Shown: positions 27,126 to 37,033, counted from the stretch's first letter. The stretch: 64,000 bases of DNA from Caldicellulosiruptor acetigenus (GCF_026914305.1 NZ_CP113866.1:1553501-1617500); one strand, 5' to 3'. Numbers and translations: made by a program. Notes: a model not told the origin generated them from the letters alone.

Positions 27126-27944
27126 CTATTTTACTTTAATATAATGATACTTTTCTACAATGGCCTGTCCTTCATTGCTCAATGCAAAATCAATAAACTC
27201 TTTTACAAGTCCCTGTGGCTCATCCTTTGTCAGAAATAAAAATGGTCTTTGAAGTTTATACTTGCCGTTTTTTACATTATCCTCTGTAGCTTCCACTCCT
27301 TCTATTTTTACAGCCTTTACACTTGAATCTAACACACCCATTGAGATATATCCTATTGCATTAGGGTCTTGCGAAACAGATTGCTTTACTGCACCTGTTG
27401 ATGGCTGAACAACTGCAGAATCAGAAATTGAGCTTTCTCCCATTACAAGTTCTTCAAAGGCACCTCGTGTTCCTGACCCCTCTTCTCGTGTTACAACAAC
27501 AATCTGTGCATCCTTGCCACCAACATCTTTCCAATTTTTTATTTTGCCTGCATATATATCTCTTATTTGTTCAACTGATAGGTTGTCAATCGGATTTGAA
27601 GGGTGTACAACAACTGCAATTCCATCAATTGCTATCTTGTATTCATGAAGACCTTTTTCTTCTGGTTTTAACTCTCTCGAAGATGTTCCAATATCAGCAA
27701 CACCGTCTCTGGCCGATTTTATCCCAACACCAGAACCTCCGCCTTGGACCTCAATTTTTGTCTCTGGGTGTTTTTCCATAAACGCCTTGGCCAAATCGTC
27801 TGCCAATGGCTGAACAGAGGTTGAACCCGCAACTGTAATCGAATTTTTGGATTTCTTAGCTTCATTTCCCACATTTTTGCATCCAAAAAGAAGTAAACTC
27901 AAAAGAGATAATACAACTACTAAAGCAAAAGATTTTTTGAACAT
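27126..27944 (-). CDS. pstS: Phosphate-binding lipoprotein
   Basis: About 272 aa from the ATG at 27944, preceded by GGGGAGTGG. Lipobox LLFGC with Cys22 indicates a lipid anchor. The body shows the PstS phosphate loops: ITVAGSTSVQPLA, GGGSGVGIKSARDG and REEGSGTRGAFEE. First gene of the pst operon, behind a PHO box. Confidence 0.95.
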   Translation of the reverse strand: MFKKSFALVVVLSLLSLLLFGCKNVGNEAKKSKNSITVAGSTSVQPLADDLAKAFMEKHPETKIEVQGGGSGVGIKSARDGVADIGTSSRELKPEEKGLHEYKIAIDGIAVVVHPSNPIDNLSVEQIRDIYAGKIKNWKDVGGKDAQIVVVTREEGSGTRGAFEELVMGESSISDSAVVQPSTGAVKQSVSQDPNAIGYISMGVLDSSVKAVKIEGVEATEDNVKNGKYKLQRPFLFLTKDEPQGLVKEFIDFALSNEGQAIVEKYHYIKVK

Positions 27945-28000
27945 TCTTCCACTCCCCATTTTAATTTTTTACATATTATTTTTACCCTTATGTTTCTGAT

Positions 28001-28062
28001 ATATTACGATTTTACACAACTAATGTTAAATCAAATTAAAATGAATGTTAAATCTATGTTAA
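28001..28062 (-). promoter_or_regulatory. PhoP-type PHO box and promoter of pstSCA
   Basis: On the minus strand four hexamers, TTAACA, TTAACA, TTTAAT, TTAACA (28057-28062, 28046-28051, 28035-28040, 28024-28029), repeat with 5-nt gaps, an 11-bp period. This is the PhoP direct-repeat pattern. The last TTAACA sits 17 bp before TAATAT (28001-28006) and doubles as the -35. It abuts the stop of the upstream radical SAM gene. Confidence 0.82.
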
Positions 28063-28068
28063 ATAATC

Positions 28069-29094
28069 TCAAAGTCGACTAATATCAACTACTGTCTCAT
28101 TAGATTCTGTAATTATCTTTATCCTGTCAACCTGCTCACTGCTACATAACACTTTAATTTCAGCATGGGGAAAAAGTTGTTTAAACCTTGTAATATTGCT
28201 TTTTTTCTGTCCCACAAACTTTGAGTAGTTCTTAGGATGTATCATAAACAAAATTTTAGAAAACTTTTGGTTTTGTAATCTTTCTACAACCTTTCTGAAT
28301 ATTATCTCTGAGTCTACAAGCTCGCCAAACGAAGGATGAAAAGGTCCTGCCAAAACTTTTGCATTGTAATTTATCTCTTCTGTTGGCTGAAGCCCAATTC
28401 TAATAACATTTACGCCATTTTCTATAAATATGGATTTTATCTGGCTACATCTTACTACTGCCTCATATAAAGAAAGAGGCTCATACTCTCCTTTTTGGTA
28501 CATCTTTGCAAGATAAGTACCCTCTATGACAAGAGTTGGATAAATCCTTGCAATGTCCGGTGAAAAACTGGTCAATATTTTTGCCGTTTCAATATCCTTC
28601 TCTGGTGTTGATTTTGGAAGCCCTACCATAACCTGAACCCCGAGTAAAAACCCAAACTTCTTTATCATTTCCATTGCATTTTTGCTATGCTGAGCGGTGT
28701 GTCCTCTTGCACACGCATTTAAAACATCGTCAAACATGCTTTGGATTCCAAGTTCTATTGTTTTCACATTGTAAAGTTTTAATAATCTTAATCTCTCCTC
28801 ATCAATACAGTCCGGCCTTGTGGAAATCCGAATACTCTTTATTCTCTCGAAACTATTAGCAAGTTCAAGCAATTTCTTTTGAAAATCTATATCTATGGCA
28901 GTAAAATTTCCTCCATAATATGCAAGCTCAACATCCTCATCTGGATTAATTTTCAGTCCTTGTTCAATCTGCCTTTTTATCCTATCAAAGCTTACCTCTT
29001 CTTTTTCTCCAGATATTGTTTTTTGATTGCAAAATATACAGTTAAAAGGACAGGCATACTGGGGAATAAATATGGGTAAAATCCTATGTTTCAC
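28069..29094 (-). CDS. ELP3-like radical SAM protein next to rnc
   Basis: 341 aa. The radical SAM motif is CPFNCIFC near residue 15. ELP3-type features follow: AYYGGNFTAID, the TRPD segment, and GVQVMVGLPKST. In many Bacillota a gene of this family sits between rnc and smc; here it is with rnc only. A role in tRNA modification is a family guess, not shown. Start overlaps the rnc stop by 4 nt. Confidence 0.82.
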   Translation of the reverse strand: MKHRILPIFIPQYACPFNCIFCNQKTISGEKEEVSFDRIKRQIEQGLKINPDEDVELAYYGGNFTAIDIDFQKKLLELANSFERIKSIRISTRPDCIDEERLRLLKLYNVKTIELGIQSMFDDVLNACARGHTAQHSKNAMEMIKKFGFLLGVQVMVGLPKSTPEKDIETAKILTSFSPDIARIYPTLVIEGTYLAKMYQKGEYEPLSLYEAVVRCSQIKSIFIENGVNVIRIGLQPTEEINYNAKVLAGPFHPSFGELVDSEIIFRKVVERLQNQKFSKILFMIHPKNYSKFVGQKKSNITRFKQLFPHAEIKVLCSSEQVDRIKIITESNETVVDISRL

Positions 29095-29759
29095 TCCTCT
29101 TGCTCCCCCATTTCAAGCAAGAATTTATATGCTGCATCCTGCTGAGCTTCTTTTTTTGAAGTTCCGTATCCTTCAGAGACCTTTTTTCCTTCAATGAAAA
29201 GCTCTGACTTGAAATATTTCTTTTCAATTATTTCACAATCTTTGTACACAATCTTTTTATTTCCTTCTCTTTGTACAATCTCTTGAAGCTTTGTCTTGTA
29301 ATCGTAAAAAAGCTTGCCTGCTACAGCTTTTTGAATGTAAGGTTTAAGCAGGTTAACAATAATCTTCTCAACTATATCAAAGCCAGATTCAATAAAAATT
29401 GCTCCAAAAATAGCTTCAAGTACATCTGCTAAAATTGATTTATTCTCTTGAAATTTTTCCATTTTTTCTCGTTTTCCAAAGATTATATGATTTTTAAGAT
29501 TCAGCTTTTCTGCAACCTTAGATAACGTCTGACTACACACAACTGCGGCTCTTATATTTGTAAGTTCACCTTCAGAAAGCTCAGGAAAGTGGACAAACAA
29601 ATACTTGCTCACAGCAAGTTCTAAAGCTGCATCACCAAGAAATTCAAACCTTTCATAGCAGTTTTTGTTGCTGTGTGTTGCCGACTTGTGAGTAAGCGCA
29701 AGTCTCAACAAATCTTTATCCTTGAAGTTGTATCCTAAAGCCTTCTCTATTTCTTCCAT
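29091..29759 (-). CDS. rnc: Ribonuclease III
   Basis: 222 aa. The catalytic signature ERFEFLGDAALEL is near residue 37, with the second metal ligands in ILADVLEAIFGA. The C-terminal dsRNA-binding domain ends GTSKKEAQQDAAYKFL. It processes rRNA precursors and structured mRNAs. The ATG follows AAAGGGG at a longish spacing. Confidence 0.96.
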   Translation of the reverse strand: MEEIEKALGYNFKDKDLLRLALTHKSATHSNKNCYERFEFLGDAALELAVSKYLFVHFPELSEGELTNIRAAVVCSQTLSKVAEKLNLKNHIIFGKREKMEKFQENKSILADVLEAIFGAIFIESGFDIVEKIIVNLLKPYIQKAVAGKLFYDYKTKLQEIVQREGNKKIVYKDCEIIEKKYFKSELFIEGKKVSEGYGTSKKEAQQDAAYKFLLEMGEQEE

Positions 29760-29805
29760 TTTAGTATCTGTTTTCCCCTTTCGTCAAAACTCTTTATGTT
29801 AACAA

Positions 29806-29844
29806 ATACAAAATGCCCCAATTTCTTTTCTAAAATTGGGGCAT
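29806..29844 (-). terminator. Terminator of the fab operon
   Basis: ATGCCCCAATTT (29813-29824) pairs with AAATTGGGGCAT (29833-29844), then TTTTG on the minus strand, just after fabF. Confidence 0.8.
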
Positions 29845-29853
29845 ATTACTTTT

Positions 29854-31092
29854 CTATTCTTGGTATTTTTTTAAAACAAGAACTGCGTTGTGACCTCCAA
29901 AACCAAAAGAGTTTGTCATAGCATACTCTATAGGCCTTTCTTTACCCTGATTAACAGTATAATCCAAATCGCACTCTTCATCTTTGGTTGCATAATTAAT
30001 TGTTGGTGGAACAAACTGGTTATATATTGCCAATGCAGTTATCAATGTTTCCACTGCACCTGCAGCGCCAAGCCAGTGACCTGTCATGGACTTTGTAGAG
30101 CTTATTGAAAGTTTATATGCATGTTCTCCGAACACCTTCTTAATTGCAAGGGTTTCAAATTTATCGTTGTAAGGTGTGGATGTGCCGTGAGCGTTTATAT
30201 AATCTATTTTCTCAGGAGCAATTCCTGCATCTTTTATTGCCTTTTGCATTGCAAGCATAGGCCCTTCTCCTTCTGGATCAGGCGCTGTAATGTGATATGC
30301 ATCATCTGATGCACCATATCCCACAACCTCTGCATATATTTTAGCTCCTCGCTTTTTGGCATGTTCAAGCTCTTCTAAGATGAGAATCGCTCCACCTTCG
30401 CCCATTACAAAACCGTCCCTGTCTTTATCAAACGGTCTGCAGGCTGAATTCGGGTCAGGGTTTGTTGACATTGCCTTCATAGCACAAAAACCTGCAAACG
30501 AAAGTGGCGTGATTGCTGCCTCAGACCCGCCAGTGACTATCACATCAGCGTCCTCTCGCTGAATCATTCTAAATGCTTCTCCAATTGCATGTGCAGATGA
30601 GGCACATGCTGTGACAATTGTCTCATTTACACCTTTGAACCCATACGTTATTGCAATGTGTCCTGCTGCAATATTTGCTATCATCATTGGAACAAAGAAC
30701 GGACTTACCCTCGATGGCCCTTTTTCTCTCAAGATATTTGCCTGTTCTTCTAATGTCTCAATTCCCCCAATGCCACTTCCTATTACCACTCCAACTTTTG
30801 TCTTGTCAATGTTTTCTAAATCAAGTTTGCTATCTTCAAGTGCAAGTTTTGTTGCCGCTAAAGCAAAGTGTGTGAACCTATCCATTCTTCGCGATTCTTT
30901 TTTGTCTATGTAATTTGTAGGGTCAAAGTCTACTATCTCTGCCGCAACCTTTGTAGGAAAGTTTGAGATGTCAAATTTCTCTACAACCTTTATCCCATTC
31001 TTTCCGCTCTTGAGAGAATTCCAAAATGTATCTATATCAAATCCCAAAGAGGATATAACTCCCAGCCCAGTTATTACAACTCTTCTTTGCAT
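29854..31092 (-). CDS. fabF: 3-oxoacyl-ACP synthase II
   Basis: 412 aa. The catalytic Cys is in [12 protein letters not shown], and the His residues in [11 protein letters not shown] and [11 protein letters not shown], giving the KAS II C-H-H triad. It elongates acyl-ACP with malonyl-ACP. Last gene of the fab operon, after a hairpin that separates it from acpP. ATG follows AGGAGGT. Confidence 0.97.
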   Translation of the reverse strand: MQRRVVITGLGVISSLGFDIDTFWNSLKSGKNGIKVVEKFDISNFPTKVAAEIVDFDPTNYIDKKESRRMDRFTHFALAATKLALEDSKLDLENIDKTKVGVVIGSGIGGIETLEEQANILREKGPSRVSPFFVPMMIANIAAGHIAITYGFKGVNETIVTACASSAHAIGEAFRMIQREDADVIVTGGSEAAITPLSFAGFCAMKAMSTNPDPNSACRPFDKDRDGFVMGEGGAILILEELEHAKKRGAKIYAEVVGYGASDDAYHITAPDPEGEGPMLAMQKAIKDAGIAPEKIDYINAHGTSTPYNDKFETLAIKKVFGEHAYKLSISSTKSMTGHWLGAAGAVETLITALAIYNQFVPPTINYATKDEECDLDYTVNQGKERPIEYAMTNSFGFGGHNAVLVLKKYQE

Positions 31093-31132
31093 TCAAGTTT
31101 ACCTCCTAAACACTTAAAAGTTGAATACTTTA

Positions 31133-31161
31133 CCCCTGCTTTTGTACTTTAAAAGCAGGGG
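31133..31161 (-). other. Intra-operon hairpin between acpP and fabF
   Basis: CCCCTGCTTTT (31133-31143) pairs with AAAAGCAGGGG (31151-31161), 11 bp. No U-run follows on the minus strand, so it is more likely an mRNA processing or stability element than a terminator. Such an element could raise acpP message over fabF. Confidence 0.55.
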
Positions 31162-31171
31162 CAAGTATTTC

Positions 31172-31408
31172 TTATTGATGCTCTTCAATATATTTTACCG
31201 CATCTGCAACTGTTCTAATCTTTTCTGCATCCTCATCCGGAATTTCAATGCCAAACTCTTCTTCAAGTTCCATGATAAGCTCAACAATGTCCAGTGAGTC
31301 TGCACCAAGGTCGTCCAAGAAAGAAGATTCAGGTGTTATCTTGTCTTCTTCAATGTCAAGTTTGTCTGCTATGATTTTTTTTACCTTTTCAAAAATTTCG
31401 CTATTCAC
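31172..31408 (-). CDS. acpP: Acyl carrier protein
   Basis: 78 aa from a GTG at 31408, which follows GGAGGTGTTTTTT by a good spacing. The open frame extends to a TTG at 31423 that lies inside the Shine-Dalgarno and is not the start. The phosphopantetheine serine is in [10 protein letters not shown]. Acidic helical protein carrying acyl chains for FabD/F/G/H. Confidence 0.96.
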   Translation of the reverse strand: MNSEIFEKVKKIIADKLDIEEDKITPESSFLDDLGADSLDIVELIMELEEEFGIEIPDEDAEKIRTVADAVKYIEEHQ

Positions 31409-31464
31409 AAAAAACACCTCCAAAAATTTTGTATTTTTAATAATCGCTCACTATAAGAATATTA

Positions 31465-32211
31465 TTACATAATCATCCCACCGTCAACAACAATAACTTG
31501 CCCTGTAATATAGGACGAAAGATTAGATGCAAGGAAAAGTGCTACATTTGCTACCTCATCAGCCTCGCCAAATCTACCCAGTGGGATGGAAGAAAGCATG
31601 ACCTCTTTCACCTTGTCACTTAAAACCTCTGTCATGTCAGTTTTAATAAAGCCTGGTGCTATTGCATTTACCCTGATATTTCGGGACGCAAGTTCTTTTG
31701 CAAGAGATTTTGTAAGACCTATTATTCCTGCTTTGGACGCTGCATAATTTGCCTGACCAATATTGCCCGCAATTCCTACAACAGAGGATATATTAATTAT
31801 ATTGCCAGATCGCTGTTTTACCATCATTTTGGCAGCTGCTCTTGCACACAAAAACGCTCCTTTTAGGTTTATTGCAATAACCTTATCAAAGTCTTCCTCA
31901 TTCATTCTAAGAATTAGTCCATCTTTTGTAATTCCGGCATTGTTAACAAGTATATCAAGCCTTCCAAACTCCTTTTCCACCTGTGAGAACATCTGACTTA
32001 CCTCATCTGCATTTGAAACATCACATTTTATTATCATTGCTTTTGTTCCTATTTTCTCTATCTCTTCTTTTAATTCTTCTGCTTGGGACTGACTCGACGA
32101 ATAGTTAATAATTACATTCGCTCCGTTTTGAGCAAACTTTAAAGCAATTGCTCTTCCAATTCCACGTGATGCACCCGTGATGAGCGCCACTTTATCTTTC
32201 AAAAGTTCCAT
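31465..32211 (-). CDS. fabG: 3-oxoacyl-ACP reductase
   Basis: 248 aa short-chain dehydrogenase. NADP-binding TGASRGIG, catalytic Ser in ISSVVG and YxxxK in YAASKAG are intact. It performs the first reduction of each fatty acid cycle. Position between fabD and acpP confirms the call over other SDR functions. Confidence 0.96.
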   Translation of the reverse strand: MELLKDKVALITGASRGIGRAIALKFAQNGANVIINYSSSQSQAEELKEEIEKIGTKAMIIKCDVSNADEVSQMFSQVEKEFGRLDILVNNAGITKDGLILRMNEEDFDKVIAINLKGAFLCARAAAKMMVKQRSGNIINISSVVGIAGNIGQANYAASKAGIIGLTKSLAKELASRNIRVNAIAPGFIKTDMTEVLSDKVKEVMLSSIPLGRFGEADEVANVALFLASNLSSYITGQVIVVDGGMIM

Positions 32212-32252
32212 AATTCAAAATCCTCCTACAACAGAATCTTATGAACGCAAAG

Positions 32253-33164
32253 TTAAAGATTATTCATGTCTTCAACCTTGTTAATGTTTACAATTTTCAC
32301 ATCCTTTTTTATTTTCTTTACAAGACCGCTCAAAGTGGTTCCAGGTCCTATTTCTACAAACGTATCAAACCCATCTTCCAAAAGCCTGTTTACACATCCA
32401 AGAAAGTTTACAGTAGTATAAACCTGTTTTTCTAAAAGGTCTACTATATCCTCTTTTTTCATATAATCTGCTGTAACATTTGATACAACAGGGATTTGAG
32501 GTTCTTTTATATCAATTTCTAATAAGTGTTTTTTTAGTTTCTCTCCTGCGCCTTTTATAAGGCTGCAGTGAAATGGGGCAGACACGTTAAGTTCCACACA
32601 TCTTTTTGCTCCCTTTTGCTTTGCAATCTCCATTGCAAAATACACAGCTTGTTTTTCTCCGGAAATCACTGTCTGTTCAGTAGAGTTGATGTTTGAAATT
32701 TCAACAACTCCCTTCTCTTTTGCTATTCTACAGACTTGTTTTATATCTTCTACTGACAAGCCTAAAATCGCTGCCATCGCTCCTACTCCTTCAGGCACTT
32801 CATTTTGCATATACTCTCCTCTTTTTGAGACAAGCCACACAGCAGTTTTAAAATCAATACAACCAGACACAACAAGCGCAGAGTACTCTCCTAAGCTCTG
32901 ACCAAATACAGCTTTAGGTTCAAGTCTTTCTTTAACAGCTTCATATATTGCAACTGAGGTTGTAAGAATCGCAGGCTGAGTTATTCTTGTAAGTTTTAGC
33001 TCCTCTTCCGGACCATTGAAAACAATGTTTTTCAAATCGAAATCCAAAGCTTCATTTGCTAAATCAAAAATTCTTTTAGAAGCGTCAAAATTCTGGTAAA
33101 AATCATAACCCATGCCAACAAACTGCGCACCTTGACCAGGGAACATGACTGCCAATTTCCCCAC
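32253..33164 (-). CDS. fabD: Malonyl-CoA:ACP transacylase
   Basis: 303 aa. The serine nucleophile motif is GQSLGEYSAL, N-terminal FPGQGAQFVGMG, and the catalytic His in SAPFHCSL. It loads malonate onto ACP. The start is GTG at 33164 after AAGGAGAT. Cotranscribed with fabH upstream. Confidence 0.96.
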   Translation of the reverse strand: MGKLAVMFPGQGAQFVGMGYDFYQNFDASKRIFDLANEALDFDLKNIVFNGPEEELKLTRITQPAILTTSVAIYEAVKERLEPKAVFGQSLGEYSALVVSGCIDFKTAVWLVSKRGEYMQNEVPEGVGAMAAILGLSVEDIKQVCRIAKEKGVVEISNINSTEQTVISGEKQAVYFAMEIAKQKGAKRCVELNVSAPFHCSLIKGAGEKLKKHLLEIDIKEPQIPVVSNVTADYMKKEDIVDLLEKQVYTTVNFLGCVNRLLEDGFDTFVEIGPGTTLSGLVKKIKKDVKIVNINKVEDMNNL

Positions 33165-33182
33165 TTTTTATACATCTCCTTC

Positions 33183-34169
33183 CTATATCCATTTAACAGC
33201 ACAAGATGCCCATGTAAGGCCTCCACCAAACCCAACAAGAACAATCCTATCCCCTTTTTTTATCCTTCCTTCTTCTATTGCCTCATCAAGTGCAATTGGG
33301 ATTGATGCAGCAGATGTGTTACCATACTTGTGCAGGTTAACAAACACCTTTTCCATCGGAATTTTGAGCCTCTTTGCAGCACTTTCAATTATTCTTATAT
33401 TTGCTTGATGCGGGATAAAAACATCTATATCTGAAGAAGAAAGACCAACCTTTTCTAAAACTTTTTCAACTGCGTATGGCATTATTTTAACAGCAAATTT
33501 GTAAACCTCATTTCCATCCATATAGATTTTTCTGAAGTTTGGCATATCTTTAAATTGAGAATAGCTCAAGTCACTGAGCCCAAAAGCATGACAGTAAAGT
33601 AAAAGCCCGTTTTCACCATCACTTCCAAGCTCAAAGCCTAAAATACCTTCTTCGCTTGAAGCTGTCAAAATTGCAGCACCTGCTCCATCACCAAAAAGCA
33701 CACAGGTTGACCTGTCAGACCAGTTGGTTATCTTAGAGAGTGCTTCTGCGCCTATCACAAGAGCAGTTTTGCAAAAGCCGTTTTGTATAAATTGAGTAGC
33801 AACTGCCATTCCATATATAAAACCTGAACATGCTGCGGATATGTCAAAGGCAAACGCATTTTTAAGCTTTAACTCCTTTTGAACAAGGCATGCTGTTGAT
33901 GGAAAAAACATCTCGGGTGTTACTGTTGCAACAATCACAAGCTCAATCTCATCCGGTGAAATTCCTGACTTTTGCATGGCATTTCTTGCCGCCTGGACTG
34001 CTAAATCGGTGGTTGAGGTTCTGCCGTCAACTATTCTTCTTTCTTTTATACCTGTCCGCTGGGTTATCCATTCATCAGATGTTTCAACCATCTTTTCTAA
34101 ATCATAGTTAGAAAGAATTTTCTCAGGCACAAATCTCCCTGTTGAAAGAATCTTGACGTTTTGTTTCAT
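33183..34169 (-). CDS. fabH: 3-oxoacyl-ACP synthase III
   Basis: 328 aa. Catalytic Cys in [12 protein letters not shown], His in IPHQANIR and Asn in [10 protein letters not shown]. Starts fatty acid chains from acyl-CoA and malonyl-ACP. In Gram-positives it prefers branched primers, but that is not visible here. Confidence 0.97.
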   Translation of the reverse strand: MKQNVKILSTGRFVPEKILSNYDLEKMVETSDEWITQRTGIKERRIVDGRTSTTDLAVQAARNAMQKSGISPDEIELVIVATVTPEMFFPSTACLVQKELKLKNAFAFDISAACSGFIYGMAVATQFIQNGFCKTALVIGAEALSKITNWSDRSTCVLFGDGAGAAILTASSEEGILGFELGSDGENGLLLYCHAFGLSDLSYSQFKDMPNFRKIYMDGNEVYKFAVKIMPYAVEKVLEKVGLSSSDIDVFIPHQANIRIIESAAKRLKIPMEKVFVNLHKYGNTSAASIPIALDEAIEEGRIKKGDRIVLVGFGGGLTWASCAVKWI

Positions 34170-34172
34170 TTT

Positions 34173-35177
34173 TTAGACCTCGCTTTCGGCTGTGATTTCT
34201 TCTTTAAGTAATGCTAATATGTTATTCTCATAAAAAGACTTTGCTTGATGTATTCCGCTGAAAATTGCCTGGCTGTCTGATGAACCATGACATTTAACTA
34301 TTATTCCATCTATTCCTAAAAGAGGAGCTCCTCCTACTTCCTTGTAATCGTATTTACCTTTTAACCTCTTGAGGTATGGTTTTAACAAAAGTCCTCCAAT
34401 CTTTGCTCTAAAACTTGATTTTGCAATATCTTTCAGGATATCAAAAAACAAAAGTCCCATTCCCTCTGTGAGCTTCAAAACTATATTGCCAACAAATCCA
34501 TCACATACAACTATATCAGGTGGTGAAAATGGCAAAATTCTTGCCTCAACATTTCCTACAAAGTTTATGTTTCTTGCACCTTTTAAAAGCTCATATGACT
34601 GTTTTGAAAGGTCATTACCTTTATTTTCTTCTGTGCCTATATTCAAAAGCCCAACTGTCGGGTTTTTCTTGCCAAGCACCTTGCTTACATACACTGTTGC
34701 CATCTGAGCAAACTGCAGGATATTTATTGGTCTGCAGTCTGTGTTAGACCCAACATCAATTAAAAGGTACTGCCCGTCTTTGTAAGGAAGCCGGGTTGTC
34801 AACGCAGGTCTGTCTATCCCTTTGATTCTTCCCACAATCAAAAGCCCACCTGCCATTAAAGCACCAGTACTTCCTGCTGATACAAAAGCGTCAATCTTGC
34901 CTTCTTTCAAGTACTGCAAACCCACTACAATAGAAGAACCTTTCTTTTGCCTTATTGCCTTTACTGGCTCATCTTCAAATTCTATTTTTTCCTTGCAATC
35001 TACTATTTCTACTTTATTTAGCTGTTTTATTTTTTGAGCACACTCTTTTTCAATAATGTCCCTATCTCCAAAAATTACTATTTCATCATCCTGGTTTTGA
35101 TTTAAATAAAGTGCAACGCCCTCTATAACTGCATGTGGTGCGTTGTCACCGCCCATTGCATCAATACCAATCCTCAT
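34173..35177 (-). CDS. plsX: Phosphate acyltransferase
   Basis: 334 aa. N-terminal IGIDAMGGDNAP, and GSTGALMAGG typical of PlsX. It makes acyl-phosphate from acyl-ACP for phospholipid synthesis. Four nt before fabH and just after fapR, the conserved fapR-plsX-fab order. Confidence 0.97.
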   Translation of the reverse strand: MRIGIDAMGGDNAPHAVIEGVALYLNQNQDDEIVIFGDRDIIEKECAQKIKQLNKVEIVDCKEKIEFEDEPVKAIRQKKGSSIVVGLQYLKEGKIDAFVSAGSTGALMAGGLLIVGRIKGIDRPALTTRLPYKDGQYLLIDVGSNTDCRPINILQFAQMATVYVSKVLGKKNPTVGLLNIGTEENKGNDLSKQSYELLKGARNINFVGNVEARILPFSPPDIVVCDGFVGNIVLKLTEGMGLLFFDILKDIAKSSFRAKIGGLLLKPYLKRLKGKYDYKEVGGAPLLGIDGIIVKCHGSSDSQAIFSGIHQAKSFYENNILALLKEEITAESEV

Positions 35178-35198
35178 ATTTTACTACACTCCCGTTTC

Positions 35199-35774
35199 CT
35201 ATTGCGGTAAATTAGTCTCTTCATTTAAAGCAACAAGAATAAATTTGCCCCTGAAAACCTCTTCATTATTTCTCTTGATAAATACCCACACTATATATTT
35301 ATTGTTCCTTTTCTTTTTCAGCTCAGCTCTTGCGACAAGCCTATCATTTGCAAAAACTGGTGTTTTATACTTTATATTTGCCACACCAATCAACGCTGCT
35401 TTTGCATCAATAACAGACATCGCAACCGACTCAGCAAAAGCATAGATGTACTGGCCCTTGACCATATTACTATTGGTAAATGTCATCCAAAGCTCCGGTT
35501 CAAACATTGCAATGGCAAAATTCTCAAGCTCTATGTCAATAATCTCGCCCACAACATCTCGCGGTGAGATTGTCTTGAGTTTAGATATGCTTTCTTTTGC
35601 CATCTCTTTTATTCTTTCTCTGACTTCTTTAATGTCCAGTATTGCTCTATCAAGCCTTATTGTCTGAACAGAACATCCAAATTCCTGCGCCAATTCTTCA
35701 TCTGTTATAAAAGGATTCTCTTTAATTCTTTGAAGCAAAAGCCTGTGTCTTTCTCTCCTTGATAGCTTTGCCAT
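35199..35774 (-). CDS. fapR: Fatty acid biosynthesis repressor
   Basis: 191 aa. N-terminal helix-turn-helix (DEELAQEFGCSVQTIRLDR) and a C-terminal hotdog domain that binds malonyl-CoA. It represses its own operon until malonyl-CoA rises. A FapR operator lies between its promoter and start codon. ATG at 35774. Confidence 0.95.
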   Translation of the reverse strand: MAKLSRRERHRLLLQRIKENPFITDEELAQEFGCSVQTIRLDRAILDIKEVRERIKEMAKESISKLKTISPRDVVGEIIDIELENFAIAMFEPELWMTFTNSNMVKGQYIYAFAESVAMSVIDAKAALIGVANIKYKTPVFANDRLVARAELKKKRNNKYIVWVFIKRNNEEVFRGKFILVALNEETNLPQ

Positions 35775-35804
35775 AATTTTATCACCATGATTTAATATTT
35801 GATA

Positions 35805-35821
35805 TTAATATCAGGTATTAA
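35805..35821 (-). promoter_or_regulatory. FapR operator
   Basis: On the minus strand TTAATACCTGATATTAA, close to the published FapR consensus TTAGTACCTGATACTAA. It is an inverted repeat TTAATA-N5-TATTAA immediately downstream of the -10, so bound FapR would block initiation. Confidence 0.85.
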
Positions 35822-35835
35822 ATTCTTATGCCAAT

Positions 35836-35864
35836 ATTATATATAAATATGACTTAATTTTCAA
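35836..35864 (-). promoter_or_regulatory. Promoter of the fapR-plsX-fab operon
   Basis: On the minus strand TTGAAA (35859-35864) and TATAAT (35836-35841), 17 bp apart, about 62 nt from fapR. Confidence 0.8.
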
Positions 35865-35870
35865 TAACAA

Positions 35871-35895
35871 AAAAGCCACTTTCTGAAAGTGGCCA
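35871..35895. terminator. Terminator after galU
   Basis: GCCACTTT / AAAGTGGC hairpin with T-run on the minus strand and A-run upstream. It ends the galU transcript. Confidence 0.8.
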
Positions 35896-35904
35896 AAAAA
35901 ATTT

Positions 35905-36813
35905 TTAAATCTTATCTAACTCATTCAGCTTTTCTTTATAATTCTTAGCATTTACAAGAGTAACAAGATAGTTATAAAAATCTTTGCCAATGTCTTCCCT
36001 TGAAAGAGCAATTTCGACTGTTGCCTGCAAAAATCCAAGTTTATTGCCAACATCATATCTTTTCCCTTCAAACTCATAAGCATACATAGCCTCTTTTTTT
36101 GATAACTCTCTTAAAGCATCAGTCAATTGAATCTCGCCACCAACGCCTTCTTTTGTATGTTGTAGAATATTTAATATCTCCGGAGTTATGATATATCTTC
36201 CAAGCACAGCAATATTCGAAGGTGCTTCTTCCTTTTTTGGCTTTTCGACAAGGTCTTTTACCTTGTAAATTCTCTCTTCTATCTGTTTTCCTGCAACAAT
36301 TCCGTACTTGCTAACATCATCCTCTGGTACTTTTTGCACACCCAAGATGGTTGTCCTGTACTCTTCATACACCTCTATCAGCTGTTTTAAACATGGCTTT
36401 TCAGAAATGATGATGTCATCTCCAAGCAAAACTGCGAAAGGTTCATTGTCGATAAAAAGTCTTGCACAATACACTGCATCTCCAAGCCCTCTTGGCTCTT
36501 TTTGACGTATGTAATGAACATTGTAATCTGCTATCTTTCTTATCAATTGAAGATTGTCATAATCCTTTTTGTTTTCGAGCGCAACCTCAAGCTCAAAAGA
36601 CTTGTCAAAATGGTCCTCAATTGCTCTTTTGCCACGCCCTGTGACAATCAAAATGCTCTCTATCCCCGATTCTAACGCCTCTTCAACTATGTATTGAATT
36701 GTTGGCTTGTCCACAATAGGAAGCATCTCTTTGGGCTGTGCTTTTGTTGCCGGCAAAAACCTTGTTCCAAGTCCTGCCGCAGGAATAATTGCTTTTTTGA
36801 TAAGCCTTCTCAC
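35905..36813 (-). CDS. galU: UTP-glucose-1-phosphate uridylyltransferase
   Basis: 302 aa. Nucleotide-binding AIIPAAGLGTRFLPATKAQPKEMLP and catalytic context QKEPRGLGDAV and GDDI are complete. Makes UDP-glucose for cell-surface glycans. The start is GTG at 36813 after AAGGTGA; no promoter stronger than a lone TATAAT upstream is seen. The 36814-36970 stretch has no gene. Confidence 0.95.
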   Translation of the reverse strand: MRRLIKKAIIPAAGLGTRFLPATKAQPKEMLPIVDKPTIQYIVEEALESGIESILIVTGRGKRAIEDHFDKSFELEVALENKKDYDNLQLIRKIADYNVHYIRQKEPRGLGDAVYCARLFIDNEPFAVLLGDDIIISEKPCLKQLIEVYEEYRTTILGVQKVPEDDVSKYGIVAGKQIEERIYKVKDLVEKPKKEEAPSNIAVLGRYIITPEILNILQHTKEGVGGEIQLTDALRELSKKEAMYAYEFEGKRYDVGNKLGFLQATVEIALSREDIGKDFYNYLVTLVNAKNYKEKLNELDKI

Positions 36814-36977
36814 TTACATGTCACCTTCTTTTTATCAAAATTTTATCAAAATTTAATTCCATTATACAACAAATTCGCACAATTATATAGAGTCATTTAA
36901 TTTTAGAATTTCTCAAAAGATAAAATTCTGAAACCGTAATTTCCTGATACTATAGAGAAAAACATATAACATTGAAA

Positions 36978-37005
36978 GGGCTGGCATTTACCTTCCAGCC
37001 AGCCC
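36978..37005 (-). terminator. Probable terminator after the WG-repeat pseudogene
   Basis: GGGCTGGC (36978-36985) pairs with GCCAGCCC (36998-37005). Only a short T-run follows on the minus strand. Confidence 0.5.
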
Positions 37006-37033
37006 CTGATTTTTATATAAACTGGCAATGATT

